Positions 39,719-52,842 of a stretch of DNA of 64,000 nt are shown piece by piece (the first letter of the stretch is position 1; each line of letters starts with the position of its first letter). The DNA is from Hanleya hanleyi (lineage: Eukaryota > Mollusca > Polyplacophora > Lepidopleurida > Hanleyidae). A program made the position numbers and the translations under genes. The notes under the pieces are model-generated. The model did not search any database. It saw nothing but the letters and a program-made list of their open reading frames with translations, and was not told the origin of the DNA. The DNA lies in NCBI GenBank assembly GCA_036873755.1, contig JAVTVY010037197.1, forward strand, positions 96,774 through 160,773, written 5' to 3'.

Positions 39719-42124
39719 TTACTGGCCATAATGGCTTTGAGAAAATCCTTCAAATGCAGCATTATTCTCTTTTTTAGTCTGTTGTCGAAACAGCATTTCT
39801 TGTTTTATGAACTCGTCAATGGTGAGAGGAAGCAACCTTTCAAGATTGTCCCTATCCCTACTTATAACCAAACTTTTTCTGACGAACTGGGCCAATTTAG
39901 GAAGTAGTCCGGTAAACAAGGCAGCGACGGCTTCTGTCCCAACAGATAGATTGGACGTTTTACCAAATTCCCTAATAACTTTAGCACCAAGTTCGAGAAA
40001 ACACCCAATACAGATAACTTTCATCACTGAACAAAACACTTCTCGTCGTATGGGCAGATGGCGCTCAGAGATGAACAAAAACAGCCTCCTAGGTATCATT
40101 GGTATAAAGTGCCTATATCTAAGTATTCTAGAATAACGCCTTCCTTCAATGGGCAGGATGTCATCTACATGCGAAACTCTATCTTTCATCTTGACACCAT
40201 TGTTCTTTTTGTTGATTTTCTCCACGTACAAAATCGTTTGTCTAGAGAGGTCAGAGTAGGCCCGGGAGAAACCAAGCACCGATTCGGTCAAGTATAACAA
40301 TATTATCGAGCCGACTATAACGTATACCACCGCACGGCGTGGGTTGAGTACGATACCAATCAGCGTTAGTGCGATCGCCTCGAATATCATGTTAAATGAA
40401 TGGATAAATATATATGCAAAGAAAAAGCAAGCGATACAATAGGTACAAAGCAGAAATATCGCCACCGTGATGGCGAATATCCCAGACATACATTGTCCAC
40501 GTATATTTGTTGATGGTCTGGAATGCATGGGAACTCTCCAGACATACAGATGAAGGAGGCTGTGAAGCCCCGTCTTTGCTAAAAATACAACTGGTGAGCC
40601 GTAATATACAAAAACCAGAATTCCTTCCAACACCATCATAGAGACCAGCCCAAGTAAAGCTAACGGTAATAATAAACCGACAACTACGAAACATACAAGC
40701 GAATGTTTAGAACGAGGAAACAGTAGCTTCACCACAAAGCGACCACGTGCGAACCACGTGTAAAATAACAGAGCCCAGAATTTACAGTTGAGTAACATAT
40801 AGAACTGGGCCATCATGATGGCATGCAGTTTGCTGAATCCTCTTTTACCTACAATCCGACTTTTCCTGTCCTGTAGTCCGTATTTTTCGAGAAAGTCGAT
40901 GTTAAGCGCAAGAAATGTGCACCGGCGTCTTTTTGAAACAGCCTTGGCACAGTACGCCTTCCCAAGACTGTCGGGTATACAGACGAGGAAGCATGCTGAA
41001 CTGATGTAGAGAAGGAAGAGAATGTACGGTCCCCCCATAACGTATCCCCAGTTCCGGCGGCTTTGCTCGTACCCAAATGGTATGGCTAGGTAACTTATGG
41101 GGACACCTTTGTCCAGGAACGCTTGAAGAATGTCTCTGTGGTAATGGTACTCTAGGGCTGTGTGGATGTACAGGATGGATGGGGAAAGAAGAACAAAGAG
41201 GATACGTCGGAATCTTGATGCTACCTTGGAGGAAATGTTGAAACAGAGAATGGATTTAATGAGTGACAACAGATCTATGCCGTGATTACCGTTCAGTTCC
41301 ATCCACTCGCCAGTTTCGGTATCCTCCCACCCCAACACGATGTCCTCGCCATCCAGGAAATTATCACCGAATCTCTCATAGCCAGATTTTTTTAGTTTTG
41401 GTTGCTGCAGATTTAGGGGTGACTTACCCACAGTTATGTATTTGATATACAACGGGAAGAGACAGAAGACGATAATAGCGAGTACCATGGCAATAGACAA
41501 GAGCCAAGTCTGTTCAATCTCACGACAGCGTGGCTGTTCAGGTTTTGGTTCGGTATCGCAACAGTTGTATCCAGTAGAGCCTCTCATTATTCCAAAGAAT
41601 TGATCCGTTTGACTAATATCGAGTCCTATCGGAAAACACAATACTCCTTCTTCTGGGTGTTGAGTTCTCTGAGCCGCAAGATGGAAAGCCTGATAAATTT
41701 GGTCGAGACCCGAGTTTCCACCAAGTTCTACGGTACAGTCAGGTGTGCTGGCGTTCAGGTTCACTTCTATATAATCTACAACCGAACTGAGGATTCCCAG
41801 AGACAACAACTCAAAGTCATAGGGATACTGAAGCAGCGTATAAGTGGTATGATCTCCGGCCCACGTCACCACACTGGGATCCAATAGCGGACTTCCTTTG
41901 TCAGAAGTTGTCACATTGTAAGCTGTAATATTCATATGTATCCAGAGGAAGCGTTTGTCTGCCACTCTTAGAAATCTCTTTACAGATTCATACTCCATTT
42001 CCAAGCTACAGGACGAGTTGGCCTCCTGGGTCAGAAACCTTCCCAACTCTACACCTGAGACAGCACGAGCGATATACGACGTAGCAAACTGAAGAACTAG
42101 CAGGTACCACCAAAAAATCGTCAT
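39719..42124 (-). CDS. Single-exon multi-pass membrane protein, host gene of unknown function
   Basis: 801 residues, uninterrupted. Residues 1-21 look like a signal peptide. Residues 22-205 form an ectodomain with N-glycosylation sequons at N36, N65, N70 and N123, and cysteines C39, C130, C163, C188, C189, C200. Hydrophobic segments follow at about 206-230, 307-325, 360-383, 433-459, 474-515, 548-593, 598-618 and possibly 698-716. Between 231 and 300 lies an acidic cytoplasmic or luminal loop. The C-terminus is basic and hydrophilic. I do not recognise the family; topology recalls DC-STAMP-like proteins but no diagnostic motif is visible. No mobile-element features, so I treat it as host. Confidence 0.75.
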   Translation of the reverse strand: MTIFWWYLLVLQFATSYIARAVSGVELGRFLTQEANSSCSLEMEYESVKRFLRVADKRFLWIHMNITAYNVTTSDKGSPLLDPSVVTWAGDHTTYTLLQYPYDFELLSLGILSSVVDYIEVNLNASTPDCTVELGGNSGLDQIYQAFHLAAQRTQHPEEGVLCFPIGLDISQTDQFFGIMRGSTGYNCCDTEPKPEQPRCREIEQTWLLSIAMVLAIIVFCLFPLYIKYITVGKSPLNLQQPKLKKSGYERFGDNFLDGEDIVLGWEDTETGEWMELNGNHGIDLLSLIKSILCFNISSKVASRFRRILFVLLSPSILYIHTALEYHYHRDILQAFLDKGVPISYLAIPFGYEQSRRNWGYVMGGPYILFLLYISSACFLVCIPDSLGKAYCAKAVSKRRRCTFLALNIDFLEKYGLQDRKSRIVGKRGFSKLHAIMMAQFYMLLNCKFWALLFYTWFARGRFVVKLLFPRSKHSLVCFVVVGLLLPLALLGLVSMMVLEGILVFVYYGSPVVFLAKTGLHSLLHLYVWRVPMHSRPSTNIRGQCMSGIFAITVAIFLLCTYCIACFFFAYIFIHSFNMIFEAIALTLIGIVLNPRRAVVYVIVGSIILLYLTESVLGFSRAYSDLSRQTILYVEKINKKNNGVKMKDRVSHVDDILPIEGRRYSRILRYRHFIPMIPRRLFLFISERHLPIRREVFCSVMKVICIGCFLELGAKVIREFGKTSNLSVGTEAVAALFTGLLPKLAQFVRKSLVISRDRDNLERLLPLTIDEFIKQEMLFRQQTKKENNAAFEGFSQSHYGQ

Positions 42125-42189
42125 CTTGTTGCAATGCTGTCTTAGGGCGTCTTACCTCTCTTTGTTGGTTTGCCTGAAAGTAATGCAAG

Positions 42190-43620
42190 AAAAAGAAGCT
42201 TATTTTACGTGATGGCCCTCAAACTTTGGCTTATCATCACAAGCCCCAAGAGTACATGCATGTCCATTTGTCTTCTTGAGAAGAGACGACATGTAATATG
42301 GGGGACCATGCTCACCTAAGACAATGTTCGCATTATAAGGTCCACTATCATAGTCCGGTAAACTTCCCCCGAATACATCATGTACATACAAAATGTGATA
42401 GAAAAATGCCACCGGGCACAATTGAAGGAATATTACGGATACGGGTTATCAAAACCAGCTAGCGAGTATCGGTTTGACCGTGTGACATCATAATCCAGGA
42501 AGACCGCCTTCAAGATAGCGAATTCTCAGATATTGCTTGTTTTCGTTTTATTTGCATTATTGGATTGGGCTGAAAAGCAGTTAAACGTATCCCGTGAGTG
42601 ATCCCGTTTGACGTCATAGTCCAAGATGGCTGTAATGGCTGTAATCAGAGTTTAAAATACTTCGATAATGCCTGTAGTCGTTGTCAGAATTGAAATGGAC
42701 TAAAATATGTTTTATCTTATTTGTATTTAAATGCTCGTGGAGCAAATGTTTAATGTATGCCTTGTATGACAAAATAAAACAACACAAACCTGACGGATAA
42801 CCTTACTTATTGGGGCGGGGCAGAATATTTGAGTCGCTTCTAGCCTGAACGGAAAAGACAATAACTTCGTGTTTCTATAGCCTACCCTGTTATATTAGGT
42901 AATTTGTAATACTAGTCAATTTGCATAATCCGGCTACAAGGGATCCAAGGTAAATCCAGAATGGCGGCTTTAAGGAGCCCTGGGAAATTTGCAGATTTGT
43001 TCTTGCTCTTGTCCATTCAATCAAATTTGTCTAACGTGGGTCCTCTTTAAACTAATTTATTTTGTCCAAAATGATTCTGTATGATATCGTACTAATCAAC
43101 ATTTCTCTTCAGAGAATACGAATCACAATCATATTTATTGCTCAATTTTATCACAAGGACTAAACGCAAAACATCACAATACAAACTAATACACTTTTCA
43201 GAGAATACGTTAAAAAAGCAAATTATGAAGACCATACCACTACTCGATATCGTCAAATGAAGTGAGGGATTTGTCTAGATGAATATGAGATGGATTCAAA
43301 AGGCAGAACTATACCTGCTCTAAATGAAGAGGAGATTCCTGTGTATGAGGAGCTATGTATTCCCAAAGTCGCCTGTCTTCACCTCAACTTCATCTCCAAC
43401 TGTCTCTACAGAATATAATCATGTATGATCCGATTTGGTTTCCCTCTCAATTTATAATAATTGCGAAACACTTCCCCGTTCTCATTTGCGTGTGCAGGTC
43501 AAATATAACATGAGATTGATCTAATCAAAATCCCTTGGCTTTCCCCAAGTGATTAAGACTCATGTGTAGTGTGAATTGGGGAAGTGATAGTTCTATGTGG
43601 GATGAACAAGATATACTGGT
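42190..43620. other. Non-coding 5' flank of the host gene
   Basis: Two stretches containing TGACRTCATARTCCA (about 42,484 and 42,612) hint at a decayed duplicated element. No gene supported. Confidence 0.45.
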
Positions 43621-44430
43621 ACTTAGTTACATTCAGGCATATAGGACAGAAATAGAAAAATTATATATCTGTAAAGGGGCATAACTCTGTAAAATATGGG
43701 TCGAGGGGAGCCACTTTCGATAGGCGTCTGACTTAGCACTCTGTAAAATAAGAACCGAGACAAATAAGCTGTACCGAACACAGATCTACAGATATAGCAT
43801 GTACATTCAGCTACAGATAACAAAATCGAAGATTATTACATCCGAAAGGGGTATAACTCCAAAAGCCGAGGCGAGTATTCCTTTGTTGGCTTGTAGAATA
43901 TAGCAATATAAATAAGTTTCCAAAATATAGTAGCTATACCAAACACAATTCTGCAGATATAGTTGGTTACATTCAGGTATATAGGACAGAATGGAAAATT
44001 AATAGATCTGTAAAGGGGCATAACTCTGTAAAATATGGGCCGAGGGGAGCCACTTTCGCTAGGCGTCTGACTTAGCACTCTGTGAAATAAGAACCGAGAC
44101 GAATAAGCTGTACCTAACACGGATCTGCAGAAATAACTTGTACATTCAGCTACAAATAACAAAATCGGAGATTATTACATCAGAAAAGGGCATAACTCCA
44201 TAAGCCGAGTCGAGTAATCCTTTGTTGGCTTGTATAATACAACAATATAAATAAGTTTCCAAAATATAGTAGCTATACCAAACACAGTTCTGCAGATATA
44301 GCTGGTTACATTCAGGCATATAAGACAGAAATAGAAATTAATATATCTGTAAAGGGGCAGAACTCTGTAGAATATGGGCCGAGGGGAGCCACTTTCGATA
44401 GGTTGTGTTGTGTCTCAAGCGGTTTTGCCT
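43621..44430. repeat. Tandem repeat of about 340 bp, 2.4 copies
   Basis: Units start near 43,625, 43,965 and 44,304 (GTTACATTCAGG). Each contains AAAGGGGCATAACTCTGTA and GAGGGGAGCCACTTTCG. It is followed by a GGACGGACGTACGGAC simple repeat (44,450-44,490). I associate similar repeats with bivalves from memory only. Confidence 0.7.
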
Positions 44431-44929
44431 AAAATGCGGTAACGGACGGACGGACGTACGGACGTACGGACAGACGGACGGACGTACATGGCGACGACAA
44501 TGCCCCGAGGCCAAAATGGCCGAGGGGTAAAAACTATCTTCCGTATATACATATATATTAAATATCCAAATGCGAAAATTCAATCTGCCTGATGTTGTTT
44601 TGAACTGTTTATTTTCAGTATCATATAAGGAACCTTGGAATGGAATCGCATCTGTACTTTTTATCTTAGAGCTGTACATCTGAATAAAGAAGTGGTCAGA
44701 CAAATCTGACAGACACCGAATGAATGTAACGCAGAGATTAAGATACGGACTGAATGTCAGGCAGGGTTTTTTTTCGGATTCTGGTACTTGATTTTGTGTT
44801 TCCTGTGGTATAAATCGCGCTGATGAGAGCGTATAGCAATGTAACAAACATGACGTGATCCAATAGTTATGTTTCGTCCCTATTATCATAGCCAGTCCGA
44901 AATTAAGACTGAAACATACAGGAAGTGAA

Positions 44930-45030
44930 CGTTTCCGCGTTTCTAAAGGTGTACATCAGGGAAATGCTCTGGGTCATCTTCCATGTGATTATTAATGACC
45001 TGCGATCCGATTTAGAAACCGTGGGCACAC
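44930..45030 (+). pseudogene. LINE reverse transcriptase scrap
   Basis: About 30 codons read RVSKGVHQGNALG and, after a frame change, NDLRSDLE, matching the RT block that precedes the catalytic box. Too short for clade assignment. Confidence 0.45.
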
Positions 45031-45848
45031 ATGCACACGTTCACATGGGTATAACAAGATAAGTAAAACAAGACGCAGGCCATAATGGAACCTATCATTT
45101 CAAAGGCCAAAAGTCGAGGTCACCATGCATGCATCAAATGGAAATAAGCAATTTATGCACAATTATTCAAGTTACCTTCACCAAATTTCACAAGTGGCTT
45201 ACTCTTGTAAGTCTGTTGAAGACTATTGATATTACAGTCACAATACTGCCAATACAGGTACAATTTTGCCATGTCTCAAACAGAAGTACGATCAAAGTTT
45301 GTTTGCCGGTAATAATTTATCAGGATATGAGGCATAACTGTTCTGCTGAACTTTTTTTTCAAAAAGAGATTGAACAATATTATCTCTCTTTTACTCCAAA
45401 TACATGGTATGCATATTTGCTATGCGTTCACATGACCAGATTTGCATACAGTACCAAATACATATGTGTAAATATACGTTTGCACAACCTTCAGACCAGA
45501 TGCAAATTTGCGAACAATCTATGCGAATATATACACGTGTGCACTTGCGGTCACATGCTGAGTTTGGATATGTGTATTTTATTCTACACAGTGTGCAGAC
45601 ATGGGTATGTATACATCTGTATGGGGTTTTTTTGACAAAGATGATTTGGATGTTTGTTACCGATTGGTGCTTGTCGATTAATATACATAAAACAAAAGTG
45701 CATGTACACGAAGTGTCAGTTGGACAGAAAAAAAATTACAGTTGACGTGGAGTGTGTAAATAAGTACTAGTACCAAAATTGTGAGATAATTCTTCTTGGC
45801 AATGGAAGGTTTACCAGAGCATCATCAATCTTGCCTCTAGGGCATAGA
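45031..45848. other. Non-coding; one open frame not supported
   Basis: A 168-codon open frame (45,129-45,635) has biased, Cys/Tyr/His-rich composition with no recognised domain, so I do not call it a gene. Confidence 0.4.
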
Positions 45849-48800
45849 ATTGATTGATTGATTGATTGTTAATTCACCATTTCATCAATGTATATACTAA
45901 CATAATATCGAATACGACTGTAACAATGGCGAGAATAAAATCCCAGGGGGCTTGTTCTATCACAAACAGATAATATTTTAAGTAAGTAAACGACTGGTTA
46001 CAACAGGGTAAGAACAGATACAAGCATGTGTTCAGTTTCTGCTGTTATTATTTACGATATGTATATATAAAATATATATATATGGTGAATAGAGGATCGA
46101 GCTCTCGGTACTGTACATATAATGAAATTCTGTCGATTTAGCAAATCTGAGAGCTCGATGAAGCAGATGATGAACAATACAGTTATGTACAAATAGGGTT
46201 TGTTTCTTCACTAAATCAAAATAGGTTCTTTAGATTGTGTACATACAATACAAGCTAATAGATAAACTTGTAAAATAATTTTTTAAAGGCTTAAGTAGAG
46301 CTGTCAGCAGCTTTTGTTGTGTATTGTAGTGGTTACACCCTCCAATACTTGGATAGATAAATATGGCTATCATCAACAGATAGTTTAGTTTGGAGTTAGC
46401 GTTTAACAAGGTAGGTCTTTGGGCGAGATTTGAAAAGTGAATAGGATGCGGAGGCTTTTATGTCAGCGGGCAATGAGTTCCACATACGCGGTGCTTTATA
46501 TGATAAATTTGAAATCACTCGTATTCTGTAGGGATTAATGCCGGATTGTCGGGTGGGGTAGCAGTGAACTTTTGTAAAATAGTTTATAAATATGGTCGGT
46601 AGAGAGAATGGTGTGTGGAAAAAATTGTGGGTGAATAGCAAAACCAGGTAGTCATTGATTTAATGAAACGTTAGGATGTTTAATTGCTCAAGTAATGGAC
46701 TGGTATGAGCGTATTTGATACTGGAAGTTATTAAGCGAATAAGTCTTTTTTGGAGCACGACTAGAGGCCTAAGGTGTGTTGGGAACATGTTACCCCATAC
46801 AATGTTCCAATAAGATATATACGAATCAAACAGGGAATAATATACTATGATCAAGGTTTTCCTGTTAAGGCAGTGCCGTACAATATTGATTACACCAATT
46901 CATTTATATGAGTTTGCCAGTTTAGTTTATCGTTAAAATGGATACCAAGAAATTTGAAGATGGTAACTGATTCAATTTCGGAGCCGAATATAGATATTTT
47001 GGGGGTAGTAGTATTGGCATGTCGGTTTGGTTTGCAGAACATGTATTTAGTTTTCTTCACATTTAAAGAAAGTTTGTTACAGGAGAACCAATTATGAAGC
47101 TTTTCAAGTTCGTGGGACATTGTCTCAGCTAGTCTATCGGGATCAGTATTAGAGAGTGGCGCTAGTATTGTCAGCAAAGAGAGTGATGTCTAGGACAGAT
47201 GTGGCTTTATTTATATGATGTATGTATATTAAGAAGAGATTGGTGCCTAGTATTGAACCTTGCGTCACACCAGTGTTTATCGCTTGGAGAGGAGACAGTA
47301 TACCGTTGACCGATACGCACTGTGACCTGGTCGTTAGATAGCTGCGAAACCAGTTGTTTTCAACTCCACGGAAACTATAGTAGTCGAGTTTGTACAAGAG
47401 AATCTCATGATTAACTGTATCGAACGCTTTCGAAAGATCTAGGAAGGTGGAGATGCTGAACTGCTTCGATCCTTTGGCAGATGCAAGTTTGCCATAAATG
47501 GGGAGAGCTACATGGAACGTAGAATGGTTAGCACGGAATCCATATTGGTTTGACAGATAATGTTGTTGTTAGTTTCTAGAAAAATAGTTATCCTGAATGC
47601 TACAAGATTTTGCTCAGGCAAGGGAGAACAGAAATTGGTCGATAATTTTCTACTGTAGATATGCTTCCAGACTTGAAAACAGGAGTGATTTGTGCAGTCT
47701 TAAGAGCATTGGAAACAATTCTATTTTCAAAAGATAAGTTAACAATATGCGAAATGGGGGAGAATATTAGGCGCGATATTGGTTTTATGAGAGACATGCC
47801 AATATCGTCAAAACCAGCCATTGTTTAGTACAGATATGACTTCAACAATATCAGTCGGAGTACACGGATTAAATATAAATTCATTATTATAGTGTTGTTC
47901 AAGATCAGTTGAAAAGTCGTCTTGGGTGTTTGGGATTTCGAGGCAAGATCGGAGGCAACTGAAGAAAAGTAGTCAGGATCAGTAATAGCATTACCATTGG
48001 AGGTGAATACACGTTGGAGAGAGCTACATTTCTTACGGTCCTATAATTACGATCTATAATTTTCCATGTTTCCTCAATATTGTTGAAGGAGTCATTGAAT
48101 TTTTGTTCATAGTAATTGTTCTTGGCTTATCTGATAGTATGATTAAGTTTGTTTCTGTATAGCTTGTATTCACGAGTTGTATCATAATCTTTGTTGGAGA
48201 CATGTAGCCTGTATAATCTGTTTTTTCCTGGATTGAGCGAAGGATACATGGGGTTATCCAGGGTTTAGGTATTGAAACTTTATAAGTACTCGTATGTTTT
48301 GTTATTATAGGAAAGCATTCGTTGCAGATAACGTGGAAATGATCTAGAAAGATGTCCATAGCGTTATAGCGTCGTAGAGATTAGTATTGTCTTGCCAGTC
48401 CATGCCTCTCAGTTTTTCGGTGAAAAGAGTTTTTTGAAAGGGACTTATTTTACGCAATTAAAGCTTATTGATTGTTTGGCTGTGGGTAGAGAACGACTAG
48501 TTGTGTGAAAGATAGGGAAATGATCAGTTATGTCTGAGAGTATAGGATTCCGGAGCCCAGGTCATCTTCATGGAAATTAGTGAAAATATTGTCTATTAAT
48601 GTGGCAGAATGGGATTTAACTCGGGTGGGTTTGTTGATTTTAGGGAAAAAAGGATGTTATAATCCCCCCAAAACTCCCTTGTAGGACCATGGTTCTCGGT
48701 TTTGAAAAGATCAATGTTAAAATCCCCCATTATGACAATTTTTTTTTTTTTTCTGGTTTCAGAGTGTTCAAAATGGAGAGTAGGCTAGAGTTGAAATTAG

Positions 48801-49060
48801 TAACGTTTTTCCCGGGTGGTCGATGAACAATTCCAATTTATATATGTTTCGTGATTAATAGTTACTTCAACAATCAAAGATTCGTGTTCCTCATCAACTT
48901 TGTGAATTCTTCTTTCATATAGAAGCCGTGTTTGTGTTTCTTGATAAGAGGAAAATAAAGGCTCTTCAGTGGAAGGATCAAGCCGTAAGTTGAAGTTCAT
49001 ATTCTGTATAAGCGCTAGGACTTCAATAATGTTTGTTTAGGCTTCTTCCGTTGATATGGA
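45849..49060 (-). mobile_element. Decayed LINE (CR1/L2-like), nearly full ORF2 in pieces
   Basis: On the minus strand, in order: endonuclease remnant (INWNCSSTTREKR, about 48,800-49,000), linker (48,054-48,359), RT start (NYRPISVLPCLSKIL, about 47,600), RT middle (GVTQGSILGTNLFLIYI and FADN in place of the usual ADD, about 47,150-47,300), thumb (WFSCNKLSLNVKKTKYMF, about 47,050), and C-terminus (YKAPRMWNSLPADIK, about 46,400). Multiple frameshifts. A CAAT tetranucleotide tail at 45,849-45,868 matches LINE 3' ends that terminate in short repeats. Confidence 0.75.
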
Positions 49061-49121
49061 GGATAGACAAATATTGTTTATCAGAGATAGAGTTCGTGTT
49101 TATATATGAATTAACTATATA

Positions 49122-49231
49122 TGTCTAACTTCATATGTGCGATGAACAACATACTTGTAATAGTATCGAGCAGCCAGACACTTGGAAACCTTGAGAAATC
49201 AAATGAAATAGTTACGCTCTCCTCTCTTGAC
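49122..49231 (+). repeat. Repeat X, split copy, part 1
   Basis: Matches 27,864-27,970. Interrupted at 49,232 by element B. Confidence 0.75.
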
Positions 49232-51450
49232 TATGGTGTTCTATTTGGGCCAATTTGATCTCGCGCGTCGACTTGCAAAAGGGCGACGCGCGACGGAGAG
49301 GGCGACGTCGCCTTTCAAAACGCGACGTCGCCCTTTTCCGTCGCGCGTCGCCTTTTGCAATGTTAAAGAGATAGGCCAAAACATATGGTGTCTTATTTGG
49401 GCCAATTGCCCTATCTCCTAACATTGTAAAAGGCGACGCGCGACGCGCGACGGAGAGGGCGACGTCGCCTTTCAAAACGCGACGTCGCCCTTTCGCGTCG
49501 CGCGTCGTCCTTTCAAAAGGGCGACGCGCGACGCGCGACGGACATTCGCGTCGCGCGTCGCCCTTTTAAAAGGGCGACGGACGACGGACGACGGACATTC
49601 GCGTCGCGCGTCGCCCTTTTGGTTTACAAAAGTGCGCATGTCTTGGGGGAGCATCAATCAAATTATCAATTGAAGTTTGCCACTATAGGTTGTACAAACG
49701 TATTATATAAAATTCACAATCTTTGTTAACTTTCTCCTTTTATGTAAAGGTGTATCTGTGTTTGTACTTTGATGTGTTGAATTATAGTATATTTCACCGT
49801 ACTGTATGGTATGCTATTGTTTAGAATTGTATTGTTTTGTAATGTATTGAGTTGTAATATGTTGAATTGTAATATATTGTATTGTAATGTATGGTATTAT
49901 TTTGCATTTTATTGTATTGTATCGTATCATATAGTCTTGTTCTGTCTCGTATTGTTTCGTTGTATTGTGATTTGGGGTGTTAATTTCGAACGAAAAAAAA
50001 TGTTCACATCTGCGATTTCCGAACCTTGTAGCTTCTGACCGGTGTTGGTAATTTGCTGAGAATTTACTGCAACAAAGCAAGAATGGCAAGATATTTAACA
50101 TACATTGAGACTATGTACCACATACTTTAATTGTTTCGCTGTCAGATATGTTATATTGCTGATTAATTTTCGAACACTGGTACCTGTGTTCCACAAAATC
50201 CACACCCCTCCATCGCGAGGACAATACGCATCTATTAGCGTGTCAATGTGTTCATATTTCGTCGGGCTAATACGTAAAATAAATTCAAGTTTCCAATAAT
50301 CAACCAAAAGCTTATGTAAATAACGGTTTTGCAGGAGTAACAGTAACGACTGGAAAACAGAGAAAAACTAATTAACAGCTTGTGTAGCTCAAAGGAAATG
50401 TGGGATCTTAATGTTTTCCGGCCGAAAACGAAAGTTACTGTTTTTCGGCAGAAAACGAAAGTTACTGTTTTTCGGCCGAAAACGAAAGTTAAATGACCCC
50501 ACACCTCACCTTTACTTTGACAGCATATCATGCATATAGTCACTTGTCTGAAATGGCAGAAAACAAAGCCTTACTATTAAAAAGGGTTGTATGATTCGAG
50601 ATAAAATGCAACGTGGCGCGTTTTAACAGGTCTCCAGAATGTAAGATCTCACAGTTCCATTGAACTACACAAGCGATTAATTATTTCCCCTCTGTTTTCC
50701 AGTCGTTACTGTTAATCCTGCATAATAGTTACTTACATACGCTTTTGTTCATTAGTGGAAACTTGAATTTAATTGACGTATTAGTCCGGCGAAATAGTAA
50801 CACATTGACAAACGAATTGTCCTCTCGATTGAGGGGTGTGGATTTTGTGGAATACAGGTACCAGTGTTCGAAAATTGATCAGCAAAAAAAGCATTTCAGA
50901 CAGCGAAAAAATATATTATGTTGTACATAGTCTCATTGCATGCAAAATATCTTGTCATTTTTGCTATCACCAACATAATTACCAACACCGGTCAGTCAGG
51001 AGCTACAAGAATCGAAAATCACAGCTGTGAACATTATAGTAATACATGCTCCCCCCAGACATGCGCACTTTTGTAAACCAAAAGGGCGACGCGCGACGCG
51101 AATGTCCGTCGCGCGTCGCGCGTCGCCCTTTTTAGAAGGGCGACGCGCGACGCGAATGTCCGTCGTCCGTCGTCCGTCGCCCTTTTAAAAGGGCGACGCG
51201 CGACGCGAATGTCCGTCGCGCGACGCGAATCCGCGCGCGTCGCGCGTCGCCTTTACAATGTTAGGAGATAGGGCAATTGGCCCAAATAAGACACCATATG
51301 TTTTGGCCTATCTCTTTAACATTGCAAAGGGCGACGCGCGACGGAAAAGGGCGACGTCGCGTTTTGAAAGGCGACGTCGCCCTCTCCGTCGCGCGTCGCC
51401 CTTTTGCAAGTCGACGCGCGAGATCAAATTGGCCCAAATAGAACACCATA
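49232..51450. mobile_element. Palindromic-arm element B (TATGG tips, 6-bp duplication)
   Basis: Tips TATGGTGTTCTATTTGGGCC are exact inverses at 49,232 and 51,450, flanked by CTTGAC (49,226-49,231) and CTTGTC (51,451-51,456), one mismatch. Arms consist of GGGCGACGCGCGACG modules with CpG retained. The tip is duplicated internally (TATGGTGTCTTATTTGGGCC at about 49,387 and inverse at about 51,294). The core (49,630-51,060) is itself largely inverted, e.g. ACCGGTGTTGGTAAT at about 50,039 and its inverse at about 50,980. No gene. Confidence 0.82.
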
Positions 51451-51456
51451 CTTGTC

Positions 51457-51571
51457 CCACCTACCGTTCTCATCTCCGACAGTCACAAGGCACCCGTTCT
51501 AAGATCGTATTACTACCAAATGGCACAGCCGCACTCATTGGCGCAGGGGTCCTCTAATATTACTACCCGGT
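51457..51571 (+). repeat. Repeat X, split copy, part 2
   Basis: Matches about 27,980-28,095. Lies between elements B and C. Confidence 0.75.
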
Positions 51572-52842
51572 TATGGTTGGCGCTGGTGGACAAAATTTCA
51601 CAAATAGCACTCGGACTAATTCGATTTAATCCTCGGGTTAAATCGGTTTAATCCTAGGGCTAAATCGACCAATTGTAATACATTTCCTAAACCCCGGATT
51701 ACATTCATTTAGTTCTCGGACTAAACAATTTAACCCTCGGGTTGATTACATCCAATCCCCGGACTCATGATTTAACCCTCGGAACGGAATGACTTAACCC
51801 GCAGACTAGATGATTTAACCCGCGGACTAGATGATTTAGCCCTCGGACTAAATGCATTTAACCCTAGGTCTAATTCGATTTACTTAGGGCTAAATTGACC
51901 AATTGTGATACATTTCCTAAACCCCGGGTTATATATATCTAGCTCTCGGACTGAACGATTTAGCCCTTAGGCTTAAATATTTAACCCTCGGAGTGATTGA
52001 TTCAATCCTCGGACTGAATGATTTAACCCGCGGACTAAATGATTTAGTCCGAGGGCTAGATTATCTAGCCCGAGGGCTAGATTGTCCAATCAATTGTGCG
52101 TTTCTAGACCGCATATTGCACGGACCAACCAAGTGCATGTTTAGGAGGTCGGTCACAACAAATAATTCAGTACATCTGCATGTATACAGGCTTTTTTCGG
52201 TGAACAAGACTACGGCCGTATATGTAGGCCTGGACAAACATGTATTTGTGGGAATGCGTCATGGTGTGTCTCAACCAAATATCTATTGAGAACGTGTTGT
52301 CCGAAAATTTGAGAAGTAAAAATTGTTGTCTTCTAAGACTTTTGTAACTGGTGCAAAGCATATCTATACTAGCACTTTTTGTTTGAAACATTCACTGTTG
52401 GGGTGGTAATTTTCTTATTCCTTAATGAGGATTTATACTCGACAATCCTATGTATTAATCAAATTTTCGCTACCCCTTGTCAGTCTTTTAGCGATTTCTA
52501 CCCAATGGCTTAGAGAAAGGTCATGAAAATTCACCCACTTGTCAATCTCTACACGAGAAAGTTTTTGAAAGAAGAAGAGAAAGAAATCATATTTATATTT
52601 ATATTGTCCGTAATTTTAGTCTGGGAATGTCAATCGGGATTGCCCCAGTTAATTCCAAGATTCAAATCGATCTACATGTGTCAAACAATTATGCTAGACG
52701 ACTATTTTCCCCATACTGCGGTGAAAATATTAACCAAGTCCTTCCAAATATTAATTTTTCATTTCATATTTCTTGTTTTGTCTTGTTTTTTTTTCGCAAC
52801 ACAGAGAAGATTGGTGACGAATTTCACTTCATGTTAGAATGT

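Noticed and set aside
45129..45635. 168-codon open frame as a host gene
   Set aside because: Composition is atypical, no domain, no promoter or poly(A) context, and surrounding sequence is transposon debris.
49212..49657. Arg-rich protein genes in element B arms
   Set aside because: Frames arise from GGGCGACGCGCGACG modules and appear mirrored on both arms; no start or promoter evidence.
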